Shown: positions 36,744-45,511 of the stretch, one piece after another
Layout: every line of letters starts with the position of its first letter
Position numbering within the stretch: position 1 is the first letter of the stretch
NCBI RefSeq assembly: GCF_036894955.1
Contig: NZ_CP145905.1
Span: 5,498,001 to 5,562,000 of the forward strand
Direction: 5' to 3'
Source of the DNA: Paenibacillus sp. KS-LC4
GTDB taxonomy: Bacteria; Bacillota; Bacilli; Paenibacillales; Paenibacillaceae
Length of the DNA: 64,000 bases
Notes under the pieces: model-generated
Database searches by the model: none
Told to the model about the DNA's origin: nothing
The model's input: only the letters and a program-made list of their open reading frames with translations
Made by a program: the position numbers and the translations under genes

Positions 36744-38261
36744 TTACAGCTTTAATCCCTCTGCAATTCTTAGAGCGTTTGCTTGTATGGTCAACGTAGG
36801 GTTTACACCACCCGCAAAGGGCATAAATGAGCCGTCTGCTACATGCAAATTGTCAATCGTATGGAATCTACCGAGCTTATCCACCACCGACGTATTTTCA
36901 TCCAAGCCAGCGCGACAGGTACCATGCAAATGGGCGCTTCCTAAATAATAATAAGAAGGATTGTTTTGAATTAGTGTCGCACCCATTTCATATAAGATAC
37001 CTTTCGTTTTTTCTGTCATATAGTCCAATCTCGCCCGATCCAATTCGTGTGTTGTATAGTCAAGCATGATTTTCGGTACGCCTGTTGCTTCCTTCTGATC
37101 GGATAGTCTGACTCGGTTTGAATGTTGCGGCTGATCAGCCAAGATGCATTCTAGCTGGACGTACAGGCCTTTTCCAGGATTGCCGTAGTCGGTCCATGGA
37201 TTGGCTTCATAGATCAAGCCTCCAAGACCTGATGGGCAATCACGGTCGATATAATGGTCGGTCATGGAAACAGTCGAATACAACCCCTTTAACGGCTCAT
37301 TCAACTGAGTAAACGGATGATTTTCTACCCATCCCGAGACGTACTGACTTACTTTAAAGCTTAAGCCTGCTCCAACAAGCCCCGATTTATTGCCAACCCC
37401 ATTCGGCCACCAATCATTAACGGATCGAAGCACCAGCGCCGAGCTTTGTATTGCATTTCCTGCTAGAACAAACTGTTTAGCCTTAATTCGGAAGATTTCC
37501 ATAGTTCCCATATCCAAGCATTCAAGCTCAGCTATTCGAAACCTATCATGCTGAATAAATCGCAAAGCCTTTGTATTTTCCATCAGATCGACATTTTCAT
37601 TTAAGACAGGCCGCAAAATGCGGGAGAAGCTGTCACCCTTGGCTCCAACAGGACATGCGTAATCCGTACAGCTTGTCAGATTTTCACAGGCCGGATATCC
37701 GTTTAACGAGGAATTATTGACCGCCAATGGAGTCGGGAACGGATTCAAACCGAGTCTTTTACTGGCATCAGCTATAACCATCCCTTGTTGGCTAAATGAA
37801 TGTGCAGGATGCAGACGTCCCGTACTACTTGAGCTCATCATCGGATCCGCTTTTAAATCGCCAGAAACCCCCAGCCATGCTTCAATTTGATTGTAATAAG
37901 GGTCCAGATCGGCATAGGTGATCGGCCATTGAGGATCCATGGCATCTGAAGCCACATAGTTTCTTGCATCAAAATCTACATCTCGGTAGCGAAACGATAC
38001 GCCGGCATAGAAAATCGTGCCTCCGCCTACCGCACTTGCCGACCATGGATTTCCATTCAATCCCCATTGACCATGCTCATCACGCGCATATGCCTTTTCT
38101 GCATGCTCCATGACTTGATCAATATTCGTTCCCGGCTCAACTTTACGGCCTTGCTCGACGATAGCGACGCGCCAGCCTTTCTCCGCAAACACTCGGCTTG
38201 CTACAGATCCAGCGGCGCCGCTGCCAATTACACATACATCGAACTCTTTTATCAAACTCAA
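36744..38261 (-). CDS. btrQ: GMC-family FAD oxidase, BtrQ-like paromamine 6'-dehydrogenase
   Basis: This FAD-dependent oxidoreductase has about 505 residues. The FAD-binding glycines are in VCVIGSGAAGSVASRVF, and the GMC C-terminal block is AHLHGTCRAGLDE ... GGVNPTLTIQANALRIAE, with the active-site His region. BtrQ/NeoG/TobQ enzymes oxidise the 6'-hydroxyl of paromamine to an aldehyde that the BtrB aminotransferase then aminates. The start is a TTG at 38259-38261 or the TTG two codons later, after GGATGG; there is no nearby ATG in frame. It lies 14 bases after the NDK-like gene. Confidence 0.88.
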   Translation of the reverse strand: MSLIKEFDVCVIGSGAAGSVASRVFAEKGWRVAIVEQGRKVEPGTNIDQVMEHAEKAYARDEHGQWGLNGNPWSASAVGGGTIFYAGVSFRYRDVDFDARNYVASDAMDPQWPITYADLDPYYNQIEAWLGVSGDLKADPMMSSSSTGRLHPAHSFSQQGMVIADASKRLGLNPFPTPLAVNNSSLNGYPACENLTSCTDYACPVGAKGDSFSRILRPVLNENVDLMENTKALRFIQHDRFRIAELECLDMGTMEIFRIKAKQFVLAGNAIQSSALVLRSVNDWWPNGVGNKSGLVGAGLSFKVSQYVSGWVENHPFTQLNEPLKGLYSTVSMTDHYIDRDCPSGLGGLIYEANPWTDYGNPGKGLYVQLECILADQPQHSNRVRLSDQKEATGVPKIMLDYTTHELDRARLDYMTEKTKGILYEMGATLIQNNPSYYYLGSAHLHGTCRAGLDENTSVVDKLGRFHTIDNLHVADGSFMPFAGGVNPTLTIQANALRIAEGLKL

Positions 38262-38275
38262 TCACCATCCATCCG

Positions 38276-39310
38276 TTATTTAGTATCCCTAGCTGCAATA
38301 CTGAAATGCCCAGGCTCCACAATCCCCCCGCTTCCACCTCGTAACTGGAGTCCATGAAGCCTGCCGAGGTCCATGTAAAGCTCAGTTGCAAGCAGGGAGT
38401 AATCGAATCGGTAACAGTTCAAGCCCGCAATCGCATATTTAGTCTTTAATTCATGAATACGTTGATACGCTTCTAGTCCGACAATCAGCTCGTCCATATT
38501 TTTACTTTTCTCAGAAATCCAAACTCGATACTTTGCCTGATCTTGAGCTGATAGCGGAATATGCAATAAATGGATTGCACAATCATTCTTTATCGCGTAC
38601 TCGATGCATTCCATCCGATTTGATGATATTGACATCCCATACAATTCTTTAATTAGATTTGGATTTTTCGGAAGATCGATATCCAGAAAGCACTCTTGAT
38701 TATCGTCGATTGCTATGCACAGCTTGAAATCAGTCACGATTTTTTGGCAAGGAGCAAGTATAAGGTTATCCGCTAATTCCAAATCGTAAACTGAAGCTAA
38801 CCGAATTTTGCAGTATCTCAATGCGCTGCTGCGGTCTAGGATATCAATCAGACGCCTTCTATCCTCCGCATTACCATGTCGCAGCCACATATCGAAATCA
38901 GCGAAGCTGCAATATTGTTTTACAGCCAGTTCAGGGAAAAAGTATTGGAGCAGCAAATGATATTCTGTTCCTTCATCTGTGGCATGAATTAAATTTTCTA
39001 TCTTTCCCAATACCCCATACCTGTTCCGAATGTCATACTTCAGCTCAGACATCCTCTCTATAGCAGTGTGTTCATGCCCGAGAACAAAGAATTTAACCGG
39101 CGATCGCGTCAAATAATGAACATAAAAGGAATCGGAGTGAAGAAAACAGCGCTCAATATCGGCAGCTGTCAGCATGACCTGTTTCGTATGCTTGACAGTA
39201 AATCCATTCGCAACAATTTCGCGCATGATTTCATCCTCGAGCTTTCTATTGAAGCAATCTGGCTTGAGCATCATAATCGTATGTTCGTAATAATGAATGA
39301 ATTCATCCAT
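38276..39310 (-). CDS. Unassigned protein with N-terminal nucleoside diphosphate kinase-like domain
   Basis: This 344-residue protein has residues 1-130 resembling nucleoside diphosphate kinase: TIMMLKPDCFNRKLEDEIMR (the KPD strand), SPVKFFVLGHEHTAIERM, and RYGVLGKIENLIHATDEGTE, in which the His aligns with the phosphorylated catalytic His of NDK. The remaining 210 residues, including WLRHGNAEDRRRLIDILDRS, match nothing I recognise. The ATG at 39308-39310 overlaps the stop of the carrier-like gene by eight bases, so the two are coupled; frames with earlier starts lack a site. It may bind or transfer a nucleotide or phosphate in the pathway, or be a fold reused for another purpose. I do not know a named equivalent. 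Confidence 0.6.
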   Translation of the reverse strand: MDEFIHYYEHTIMMLKPDCFNRKLEDEIMREIVANGFTVKHTKQVMLTAADIERCFLHSDSFYVHYLTRSPVKFFVLGHEHTAIERMSELKYDIRNRYGVLGKIENLIHATDEGTEYHLLLQYFFPELAVKQYCSFADFDMWLRHGNAEDRRRLIDILDRSSALRYCKIRLASVYDLELADNLILAPCQKIVTDFKLCIAIDDNQECFLDIDLPKNPNLIKELYGMSISSNRMECIEYAIKNDCAIHLLHIPLSAQDQAKYRVWISEKSKNMDELIVGLEAYQRIHELKTKYAIAGLNCYRFDYSLLATELYMDLGRLHGLQLRGGSGGIVEPGHFSIAARDTK

Positions 39311-39578
39311 AAGATGTACCATTTGAGCAATGAGCATCTATTTCCACTAGCCGCTCAATAATACGATCCATACAGATTTGATACGGCTCCGCAAACTCAA
39401 AATCCAATGTACAGTCAAAAAAAGACTCAATTCGCTGCACAATTTCAAAATAATCTCGCTTGTCCATTTCCAGCGGCTGTGATTGAAGCATTTCCTGAAG
39501 CTCGTCCCCATCCATGCCTGTGACACCAGAAATCGCATGGATGATATGCTGGCGGTAATGTAACACGTTTTTATTCAT
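39303..39578 (-). CDS. Carrier-protein-like peptide lacking the phosphopantetheine serine
   Basis: This 91-residue acidic helical protein lines up with acyl carrier proteins in helix II (DKRDYFEIVQRIESFFDCTL compared with DSxxxxxLxxxLExxFxxxI) and in the C-terminal helix (DRIIERLVEID). At the position of the modified Ser the sequence is MDKR, so Lys replaces Ser and no phosphopantetheine could be attached. It is translationally coupled to the NDK-like gene. It could be a non-acylated adaptor, or only resemble a carrier. The true carrier of the pathway is at 43879-44139. Confidence 0.55.
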   Translation of the reverse strand: MNKNVLHYRQHIIHAISGVTGMDGDELQEMLQSQPLEMDKRDYFEIVQRIESFFDCTLDFEFAEPYQICMDRIIERLVEIDAHCSNGTSYG

Positions 39579-39598
39579 AATAAGACCGACCTCTCGAC

Positions 39599-40237
39599 CT
39601 AAATTTGTTCTAAATGAATTTTATTATTGATGCTCTCAATTAAGAAAGTGCCGGCATCATGCTCGTACTTTATCATGTGCATCCCTGTATTGCTCATCTT
39701 AAATTGCCATTGAAGCAAATTGTCGTTGTCCAGCTTCATAAAATGTAATAACGCCAATTGAATGCAAAACGCATGCGTGAAAACGATTACATTCGCAGTA
39801 GAATCATGTCCGTATTGATCCAGCAATTCCTGACAAAAACCGACAACTCGCTCTCTCTGCGATTTCAATGATTCCAGATCACGGATAACCTCCTGATCAG
39901 GGCTGCGGAACCGTTCGTGAAGCAGCATATCCCATTGAAGCTGGGTTATTGGCGGATCAAACCGTGAGGGGGCACGAACTTCTCCCAACCTTTCGTCATG
40001 TGACAAGGCGACCGGGAAACGCTGCCGAAAGATATTCGCTGTCTCCAGTGCCCTCTTATAGGGACTGGTAAACATTATTGTTGGCGTAAGCGTTGATGGA
40101 AAACGTTCGCGAAGAAGCATAGCCTGCTTCACGCCTAACTCGGTCAACTCGCATAATGGATCGTAGGCTTCGATGAGCGAAGCGTCATGCAATATATTGC
40201 ATGACGCTTCTGCATGCCGAATCATAATAATGCGCAT
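39599..40237 (-). CDS. btrP: Histidine phosphatase, BtrP-like 5''-phosphoribostamycin phosphatase
   Basis: This 212-residue protein of the phosphoglycerate mutase/histidine phosphatase superfamily has its phosphorylated His in MIRHAEAS (R7, H8), the second catalytic His in VFTHAFC, and an acidic residue in ERLGEVRAP. BtrP removes the phosphate left after BtrL attaches phosphoribose to neamine, giving ribostamycin. AAGGAG is seven bases before the ATG. Codons 10-20 contain a 32-base perfect palindrome (40179-40210), which could fold in the message. It sits between btrO and the carrier-like gene. Confidence 0.85.
   Translation of the reverse strand: MRIIMIRHAEASCNILHDASLIEAYDPLCELTELGVKQAMLLRERFPSTLTPTIMFTSPYKRALETANIFRQRFPVALSHDERLGEVRAPSRFDPPITQLQWDMLLHERFRSPDQEVIRDLESLKSQRERVVGFCQELLDQYGHDSTANVIVFTHAFCIQLALLHFMKLDNDNLLQWQFKMSNTGMHMIKYEHDAGTFLIESINNKIHLEQI
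40179..40210. repeat. 32-base perfect palindrome inside the btrP coding region
   Basis: The half-site GAAGCGTCATGCAATA is followed immediately by its exact reverse complement. It encodes EASCNILHDAS just after the catalytic RHAE motif. RNA of this region could form a hairpin of about 14 pairs close to the start codon, or DNA could bind a dimeric protein. Confidence 0.9.
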
Positions 40238-40256
40238 CGTTTCGCTCCTTCCTCGT

Positions 40257-41297
40257 TCAACTTATAGTAACGGGTTTCAAGGTAGAAAAACCATCGATCC
40301 ATTTCTTGAGTGCATGCAAATGGATAAACTCTTCCTCCTCATATACAGAACTGAGCAGTAAGCTCTTTACTCCCAAACGGAAATATTGTTGCAAATATTG
40401 AGCAACTTGTCCGTAGCTGCCAACCAAAACCGGGCTGTAGCAGCCTCCATTTCTGAATCCGCCCATCCAAAACACATCATCATACTGTTCATCTTTTATT
40501 GCCAACTCTGCCAAATCCCGCTGCCATTGCGATTCTGACTTCATTTTGAGCACAAGCTGTATATCCCCCTGACGGGTCACCGGATATCTGGCATGCGCAA
40601 CACACCAGGCTTCTTTAGAAGTAGGTCTCGCAATTAACTCGATCCGGATCGCCAATTCAAGCTTGCCCTTGTTCGCAATTGCCCCGTATTTGTTTTGATA
40701 ATGATCAATTGGCCCTGGATGCGTGACGGCGATGTCTCCTACCGCGAGAGCCGCTTGCATGCCTTGCTCGGATGATCCAGCAATAAAAATTTTTGGCAGC
40801 AATTCCTTAGCCAAAAGTTTAGGGGAAAAATCCACCTTGCTTAAGGAATAATAGTCGCCTTGAAACGAAACGGGATCTGGTGATTCCAGAAGTGCCTTTA
40901 ATACGACTACATATTCCTGCAATCTGTCGTAGCGCCTTCTGTGATCCGAATTATCGCCAACTTCGTGCAGTTCTTTGGTCACAGCCCCTGTAATCATGTT
41001 AATATCTATCCGCCGATTATACAGATAGGACAGGCTATGAATCATCTTGGCCGCTGTATGCGGTGGATACATATAAGGTTGCAGCGCAACCAACGGAACG
41101 TGCCGTCTGGTATTTTGCAGCACAACTGAACTAACCGCCCAGGGATCCAGAACAGCATGATTGAAAAACACTAAAGAACCCTCGATTCCGCATTCATCCG
41201 CTCGTCTTGAGATTTCAACCAATGCTCGGGTGTAGGAAGGCGAATCCACATAATGGCTAAATCCCGGCATTTGTGTATAAATGCGGATGCTAGTCAT
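40257..41297 (-). CDS. btrO: Flavin-dependent monooxygenase, BtrO-like side-chain hydroxylase
   Basis: This is a luciferase-like (LLM class) flavin monooxygenase of 346 residues, with typical blocks DECGIEGSLVFFNHAVLDPW, RRIDINMITGAV and KIFIAGSSEQGM. BtrO uses reduced FMN to hydroxylate the gamma-glutamyl-aminobutyryl group on the carrier protein, giving the 2-hydroxy-4-aminobutyrate side chain. GGGGG lies eight to nine bases before the ATG, inside the end of btrK, three bases away. BtrO in the known system needs a dedicated FMN reductase (BtrV); I see none in this window. Confidence 0.9.
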   Translation of the reverse strand: MTSIRIYTQMPGFSHYVDSPSYTRALVEISRRADECGIEGSLVFFNHAVLDPWAVSSVVLQNTRRHVPLVALQPYMYPPHTAAKMIHSLSYLYNRRIDINMITGAVTKELHEVGDNSDHRRRYDRLQEYVVVLKALLESPDPVSFQGDYYSLSKVDFSPKLLAKELLPKIFIAGSSEQGMQAALAVGDIAVTHPGPIDHYQNKYGAIANKGKLELAIRIELIARPTSKEAWCVAHARYPVTRQGDIQLVLKMKSESQWQRDLAELAIKDEQYDDVFWMGGFRNGGCYSPVLVGSYGQVAQYLQQYFRLGVKSLLLSSVYEEEEFIHLHALKKWIDGFSTLKPVTIS

Positions 41298-41300
41298 TGA

Positions 41301-42602
41301 TCATTCCCCCAAAATTGGATTTACAATTTGATCAGAGAATACTTGGTTTACCAATAAATCCTCCGAATCGCCTCTCCTGCGAATAATGCGGCATTGTCCG
41401 CGATGGTTCAGCAGTTCTGCCGGACTAGGATGTCCTAGAAACTGAATCGGACTGTAGCTGAGACCGTAAGCACCCGAATTTAAGACGTATACGATATCCC
41501 CTGCCTGCAATACGGGAACATTTATGCCTTTCCCGATACAATCTTCAGGCGTACACAACGGACCTACAATGGAGGCTTTTTCAAGTGTAGCTTCTTCCTG
41601 GCTCGCCTCGCCGCTCACCTTGCTTATAAAGCCGAGCGGAAAATTATTACGAATATTTCTTCCTCGAAACGTTGAGGCCGCATGATGATGCATCCCCCCG
41701 TCAACAATGATGAATCGTTCTCCCTTGGACAGCTTGCTGTATAGTACGCGGGTTACATAAATAGCCGATTGCGCCAGCAAATATCGTCCACTCTCAATAA
41801 TAAATACGGTATCTTTAAAATTAGTTTTTCTAGCATCCTGAACAATCGCATTAATGCGAGCCGCCAGCTCAGCAGCATTCAAAGGTACTTCATGAGGAAA
41901 ATACGGAATACCAAAGCCCCCGCCAAGATTCACCATTCTACATATGTAGCCGTACTGCTCATATATTTTCACAGCCAAACCGACGGTATATCGAACTGAC
42001 TCGACAATCGCATCATGATTTAAATTTTGGGTCCCCCCATAAACATGGATGCCAGCGAAAATAATTGACTGACTCGCCTGAATGACACACATCGCCTCTT
42101 CAAGCATAGATTCGTCTATCCCGAATTGCCTAGGAGCGCCGCCCATCTTAATGGCGGTGTTCGCCATACTTTTGTCCGGATTAATACGAATTGCGACGGA
42201 GACTTCCTTATTGGCATACTCCACAATCGTTTTAATGGCCCGCAGCTCGTCTGCCGACTCTGCGATAATGCAGCCAATTCCTACCTGAACTGCATATTCG
42301 AGTTCGCTCTTCTTTTTTCCTGGACCAGAGAAGATCATTTGGCCAGTTGTAAAACCCGCCTTATTTGCAAGCACAATTTCACCGACAGAAGCCACTTCAA
42401 CTCCTGTTCCCCAGCTTTGGAACAAACTGGCCAGGTACACATTATTGTTTGACTTCAATGAGAGATAGAACGATATAGACGGATCAAACATCTCCCTAAT
42501 CGTGCGGTAATGAGATTCGAGAAAATCACCATCATACAAATAAAACGGTGTCTCGTGCATGTCAGCCAAACGGAAAACCTCATCATGGTTAATATTCATC
42601 AT
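41301..42602 (-). CDS. btrK: PLP-dependent decarboxylase, BtrK-like L-glutamyl-carrier decarboxylase
   Basis: This 433-residue fold-type III PLP enzyme is of the ornithine/diaminopimelate decarboxylase family. The PLP Lys is in YLSLKSNNN (residue 50); the phosphate-binding glycine loop is NLGGGFGIPYF; the second barrel residue set is PLCTPEDCIGKG. BtrK decarboxylates glutamate attached to the BtrI carrier to give gamma-aminobutyryl-carrier. The ATG overlaps the btrJ stop (ATGATG), so translation is coupled. Confidence 0.92.
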   Translation of the reverse strand: MMNINHDEVFRLADMHETPFYLYDGDFLESHYRTIREMFDPSISFYLSLKSNNNVYLASLFQSWGTGVEVASVGEIVLANKAGFTTGQMIFSGPGKKKSELEYAVQVGIGCIIAESADELRAIKTIVEYANKEVSVAIRINPDKSMANTAIKMGGAPRQFGIDESMLEEAMCVIQASQSIIFAGIHVYGGTQNLNHDAIVESVRYTVGLAVKIYEQYGYICRMVNLGGGFGIPYFPHEVPLNAAELAARINAIVQDARKTNFKDTVFIIESGRYLLAQSAIYVTRVLYSKLSKGERFIIVDGGMHHHAASTFRGRNIRNNFPLGFISKVSGEASQEEATLEKASIVGPLCTPEDCIGKGINVPVLQAGDIVYVLNSGAYGLSYSPIQFLGHPSPAELLNHRGQCRIIRRRGDSEDLLVNQVFSDQIVNPILGE

Positions 42603-43882
42603 ACTGACTCTCGCTCAAGCTCTTGGCTTTTGGATAACTCACTCTGCAGCTTGTCTATCGCTTGCATCGTGTTATCGAAGTTCAATTCGTCATTTTCGTT
42701 AACCATTAGAAGTATGAATATTTTATATAGATATTTGCGAGTACCCGGCGATTTACAAAAATTATATACGACAATGTCACCGTTATTTTGTTCGGCGATA
42801 TCTTGTATACGATGCAAAAATTGGTCAAACGACAGATTAAGTGCAGAATTAAATACAAGAATTTTGCTCTGGACGCGATTTCCAATACTCATCCGACTCT
42901 GAACAAAGGGAAATATATAGGAAACTTGAGTCAATCTCGCATTAATTTCAATCACGGGATAAATAACACCGTTCTGTCCAATAATGGAATCGACCCCCGC
43001 AACGCCAGCATATCCGCACTGCTGCAAAATCCGTCCGACTTGCAGCACCGCTTCGCTATAAGTCGAAGCTTCCTCCTCCGTAAGGAAGGGAGTGAAATTA
43101 GTTCCCTTATAGACTCCGTAACTATCAATGACCTGTTCTGTAATCGCTAGCAACTGTACTTCACGCTCGTTAATAAGCAATTGTGCAGTTAAGCTGATTT
43201 TATGCGGATGCCATCCTTCCAAAAGAATTTCGAAGTTTTTATGCCTATTGCCGATATATTTCGCCAATTGTTGAAAACTTGTGGAATTATCGACTATCTT
43301 GAGCCCTTTACCAGATGAGCCATGGGGAACTTTAAGCACGCATTTCGAATAGCCAATGCTTATAAGTCGGTCGTAGCTGTCGATTAATTCAGCTGTGCTG
43401 CTGCAAAAATCTCCTTCTGTGACATTAATTCCGTGCTGTTCCATCAATCTTCTCGTTTCAAACTTGTTATTTATTTTTTTGCATAGCTCATAATCCGGCC
43501 CAATTACTTTCAAGCCGGGACATTGATATTGCAGCTGCCGAATCTCATCCGTCATAACAAACGGCACCAGCGTATAGCTGGCTAGATTAGGTACTTGTGA
43601 TACTGATTCGCAAGATATAATGGAAGGAAGACTGCCGAGAATAGCTCTGCAATATTCCAAAAACGACGAATCTGGTTTTCTACGAAAAAATACAGTATCG
43701 CGCGAATCAGCTAAAAAAATGAGCTGATGCTCTTGCTGTGTTACTATAGCTCGCGCCTGTATATCCTGGACATTGGGAAAATAATCGCTTGTGTTCCAAC
43801 GCTGCTCATCTTCGATGTTCATGTACCAAAGCATACGTTCCCCCTGAGAGTAGTAGAACTTCAAAGGGTGCACCACAATCAT
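42599..43882 (-). CDS. btrJ: ATP-grasp ligase, BtrJ-like glutamate:carrier protein ligase
   Basis: This 427-residue ATP-grasp protein has the ATP-binding loop CVLKVPHGSSGKGLKIVDN and the metal-binding strand VIEINARLTQVSY. BtrJ loads L-glutamate onto the phosphopantetheine of BtrI and later adds a second glutamate to the free amino group as a protecting group. The ATG overlaps the carrier gene stop by four bases (ATGA), with GGAGG close upstream. An in-frame ATG 16 codons later also has a good GGGGG site, so the N-terminus may be shorter. Confidence 0.9.
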   Translation of the reverse strand: MIVVHPLKFYYSQGERMLWYMNIEDEQRWNTSDYFPNVQDIQARAIVTQQEHQLIFLADSRDTVFFRRKPDSSFLEYCRAILGSLPSIISCESVSQVPNLASYTLVPFVMTDEIRQLQYQCPGLKVIGPDYELCKKINNKFETRRLMEQHGINVTEGDFCSSTAELIDSYDRLISIGYSKCVLKVPHGSSGKGLKIVDNSTSFQQLAKYIGNRHKNFEILLEGWHPHKISLTAQLLINEREVQLLAITEQVIDSYGVYKGTNFTPFLTEEEASTYSEAVLQVGRILQQCGYAGVAGVDSIIGQNGVIYPVIEINARLTQVSYIFPFVQSRMSIGNRVQSKILVFNSALNLSFDQFLHRIQDIAEQNNGDIVVYNFCKSPGTRKYLYKIFILLMVNENDELNFDNTMQAIDKLQSELSKSQELERESV

Positions 43883-44139
43883 CTCCCTCCTTTTTTCTCA
43901 GCGATGATGGCGTCGATTTGGGTGATGGTTGAAAAGTAATCGACAACCAAATCATCATTCTCGAAGATGATGTCAAACTCGTTCTCCAATGCCACAATTA
44001 AATTGACGGTAGTAATTGAATCCAATCCTAGCATGCTGAGATCCGTATCATATCCAGGCTCTTCATTAAGCTCCAACACTTGTTTGACACATGACAAAAT
44101 TGTCGAATAGCGTTCTTCCTGCTGCATTGACATTGACAT
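43879..44139 (-). CDS. btrI: Acyl carrier protein, BtrI-like
   Basis: This 86-residue acidic carrier protein has the phosphopantetheine attachment Ser in MLGLDSITTVNLIVALENEF (Ser41). In the butirosin system BtrI carries glutamate, then aminobutyrate and its gamma-glutamyl-hydroxylated form until BtrH transfers the acyl group to the aminoglycoside. GGAGG lies eight bases before the ATG. It overlaps btrJ by four bases. No phosphopantetheinyl transferase gene is visible in the window. Confidence 0.95.
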   Translation of the reverse strand: MSMSMQQEERYSTILSCVKQVLELNEEPGYDTDLSMLGLDSITTVNLIVALENEFDIIFENDDLVVDYFSTITQIDAIIAEKKGGR

Positions 44140-44166
44140 AGCTCTTCCTCCTATACATGTAGCAGT

Positions 44167-45093
44167 CTACAAATAATGCTGCTTCAACTTGAGAATTGTG
44201 TCTTGTTCCAACCAAGCTAGCCTGTTAAGTTTACGCTTAAAATCATCCCAGTCCATTCTGCCGACAAGCACGAAGCGTCGGATGATCGTTACGATTTGCT
44301 TGGCTAGGAGGTGACACTCCACAATTCGGTCGATTTCATCTTCGCGATACTTGGTGTATGAAAGAAACTGGCCAAATACATACCGGGAAGCTCCTATTAA
44401 TCCGAAGCATTGGTCTACAGCCTCCCATTGTCGCTTGCTATAAGCCGTTCCGTCGTTCAGTACGGATTCATATAAAATTCCATTGTCCTCAAACCGCTTT
44501 AACCATTCTACGAACAAACGCAGCGTCTCCGTATCCTCAGCGCAATGCTCTGCATTGAAGTCAAGCTCTAGCACAGTCCTCATCGAATGAGGCAAACTGT
44601 CAAATGCGTCTTGAATATGCTTCGCCTCGAGATATCCATAGAGGCCATCCCAGTCCTGAACATAGAACGAAGAGAATCGCTCGTCATACTGCGTACACAT
44701 CAGGGAATGAGTGGAGTGGATGTTTTGGAAGGCTTTCTGGCGGTAAGGGAGATAGAACTCGTCGCCCCAAAGGAAGACGGGTTCACCCTTTCCCCGCTGC
44801 AGCCGATTGCTTAAGTACATGGCAGCTTCGGTAAAGCAGTTGAACTGTCGGCGCCGGGGAATAACCCCTAGTCGAATCAAATCCTTATCGGACAATGATG
44901 GTTCGATATATTTCCATCTACTCTTGCCTTCGATGATAATCTGCTTGAAAACCTCTTCCGTGCTTTGATATGAGTTATAGAATAAAGGTACAATTCTGAC
45001 CTGATGACAGTGTAGATAAGCAAGAATTTGAGATTTTCTGCAGTCGTAAAACTTCTCATCGGAACGTGTAATGTGCAAGTTTCGTTGTTCCAT
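44167..45093 (-). CDS. btrH: BtrH-like acyltransferase (side chain to aminoglycoside)
   Basis: This 308-residue member of the BtrH family has the N-terminal papain-like region with the probable nucleophile Cys in QFNCFTEAAMYLSNRL, a His in STHSLMCTQYDE and an acidic residue in YVQDWDGLYG. BtrH moves the gamma-glutamyl-4-amino-2-hydroxybutyryl group from BtrI to the C1 amino group of 2-deoxystreptamine in ribostamycin. GAGGAG is nine bases before the ATG at 45091-45093, just past the btrG stop. An ATG 14 codons upstream overlaps btrG and has no site. The His and Asp assignments are by pattern only. Confidence 0.88.
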   Translation of the reverse strand: MEQRNLHITRSDEKFYDCRKSQILAYLHCHQVRIVPLFYNSYQSTEEVFKQIIIEGKSRWKYIEPSLSDKDLIRLGVIPRRRQFNCFTEAAMYLSNRLQRGKGEPVFLWGDEFYLPYRQKAFQNIHSTHSLMCTQYDERFSSFYVQDWDGLYGYLEAKHIQDAFDSLPHSMRTVLELDFNAEHCAEDTETLRLFVEWLKRFEDNGILYESVLNDGTAYSKRQWEAVDQCFGLIGASRYVFGQFLSYTKYREDEIDRIVECHLLAKQIVTIIRRFVLVGRMDWDDFKRKLNRLAWLEQDTILKLKQHYL

Positions 45094-45109
45094 TATTAGG
45101 TTCTCCTCA

Positions 45110-45499
45110 TTAGGAAAACCGTTCTCTGCGTTCATTGTATTGCATCCAATCAGAAAATCTTGGATGGAAATAATCCTCGCAGTTATAGATATAGGTCCAT
45201 GCGCTCATTGTAGCTTGTTCCGTACGAACATCCACCTCAACACGGTTATACAGATTTGTGCTAACATCCGGCCCGAAGTACTCCTCGAGTTTATCAATTC
45301 TAGCGAGCGTTTCTTCAGAAACGTCATATAACTCTCCAAAAACCATCCCATCTTCCAGCAGCATACCTGGAAAACCTTTTCCACTGTCCACGAGAGTTCC
45401 TTTGACTACTGTATGAAGTGAGAGAAGCAACGCTCCATTCATATAATGGTGATTGTTCCCCCCTTTGCGTAATGTTCCGTACACAAACAATCTTGGCAT
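45110..45499 (-). CDS. btrG: Gamma-glutamylcyclotransferase, BtrG-like deprotection enzyme
   Basis: This 129-residue protein of the AIG2/GGCT fold has the substrate loop LFVYGTLRKGGNNHHYM and a catalytic Glu in DKLEEYFGPD. BtrG removes the protecting gamma-glutamyl group from the finished antibiotic as 5-oxoproline. GGGGGAG lies five bases before the ATG. The order G-H-I-J-K-O places all side-chain genes in one block. The substrate pocket should accommodate the final aminoglycoside. Confidence 0.93.
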   Translation of the reverse strand: MPRLFVYGTLRKGGNNHHYMNGALLLSLHTVVKGTLVDSGKGFPGMLLEDGMVFGELYDVSEETLARIDKLEEYFGPDVSTNLYNRVEVDVRTEQATMSAWTYIYNCEDYFHPRFSDWMQYNERRERFS

Positions 45500-45511
45500 C
45501 CTGCTCCCCCT

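Noticed and set aside
38143..38391. Minus-strand frame of 82 codons over the junction of the NDK-like and btrQ genes
   Set aside because: It overlaps both genes in another frame without its own start signal.
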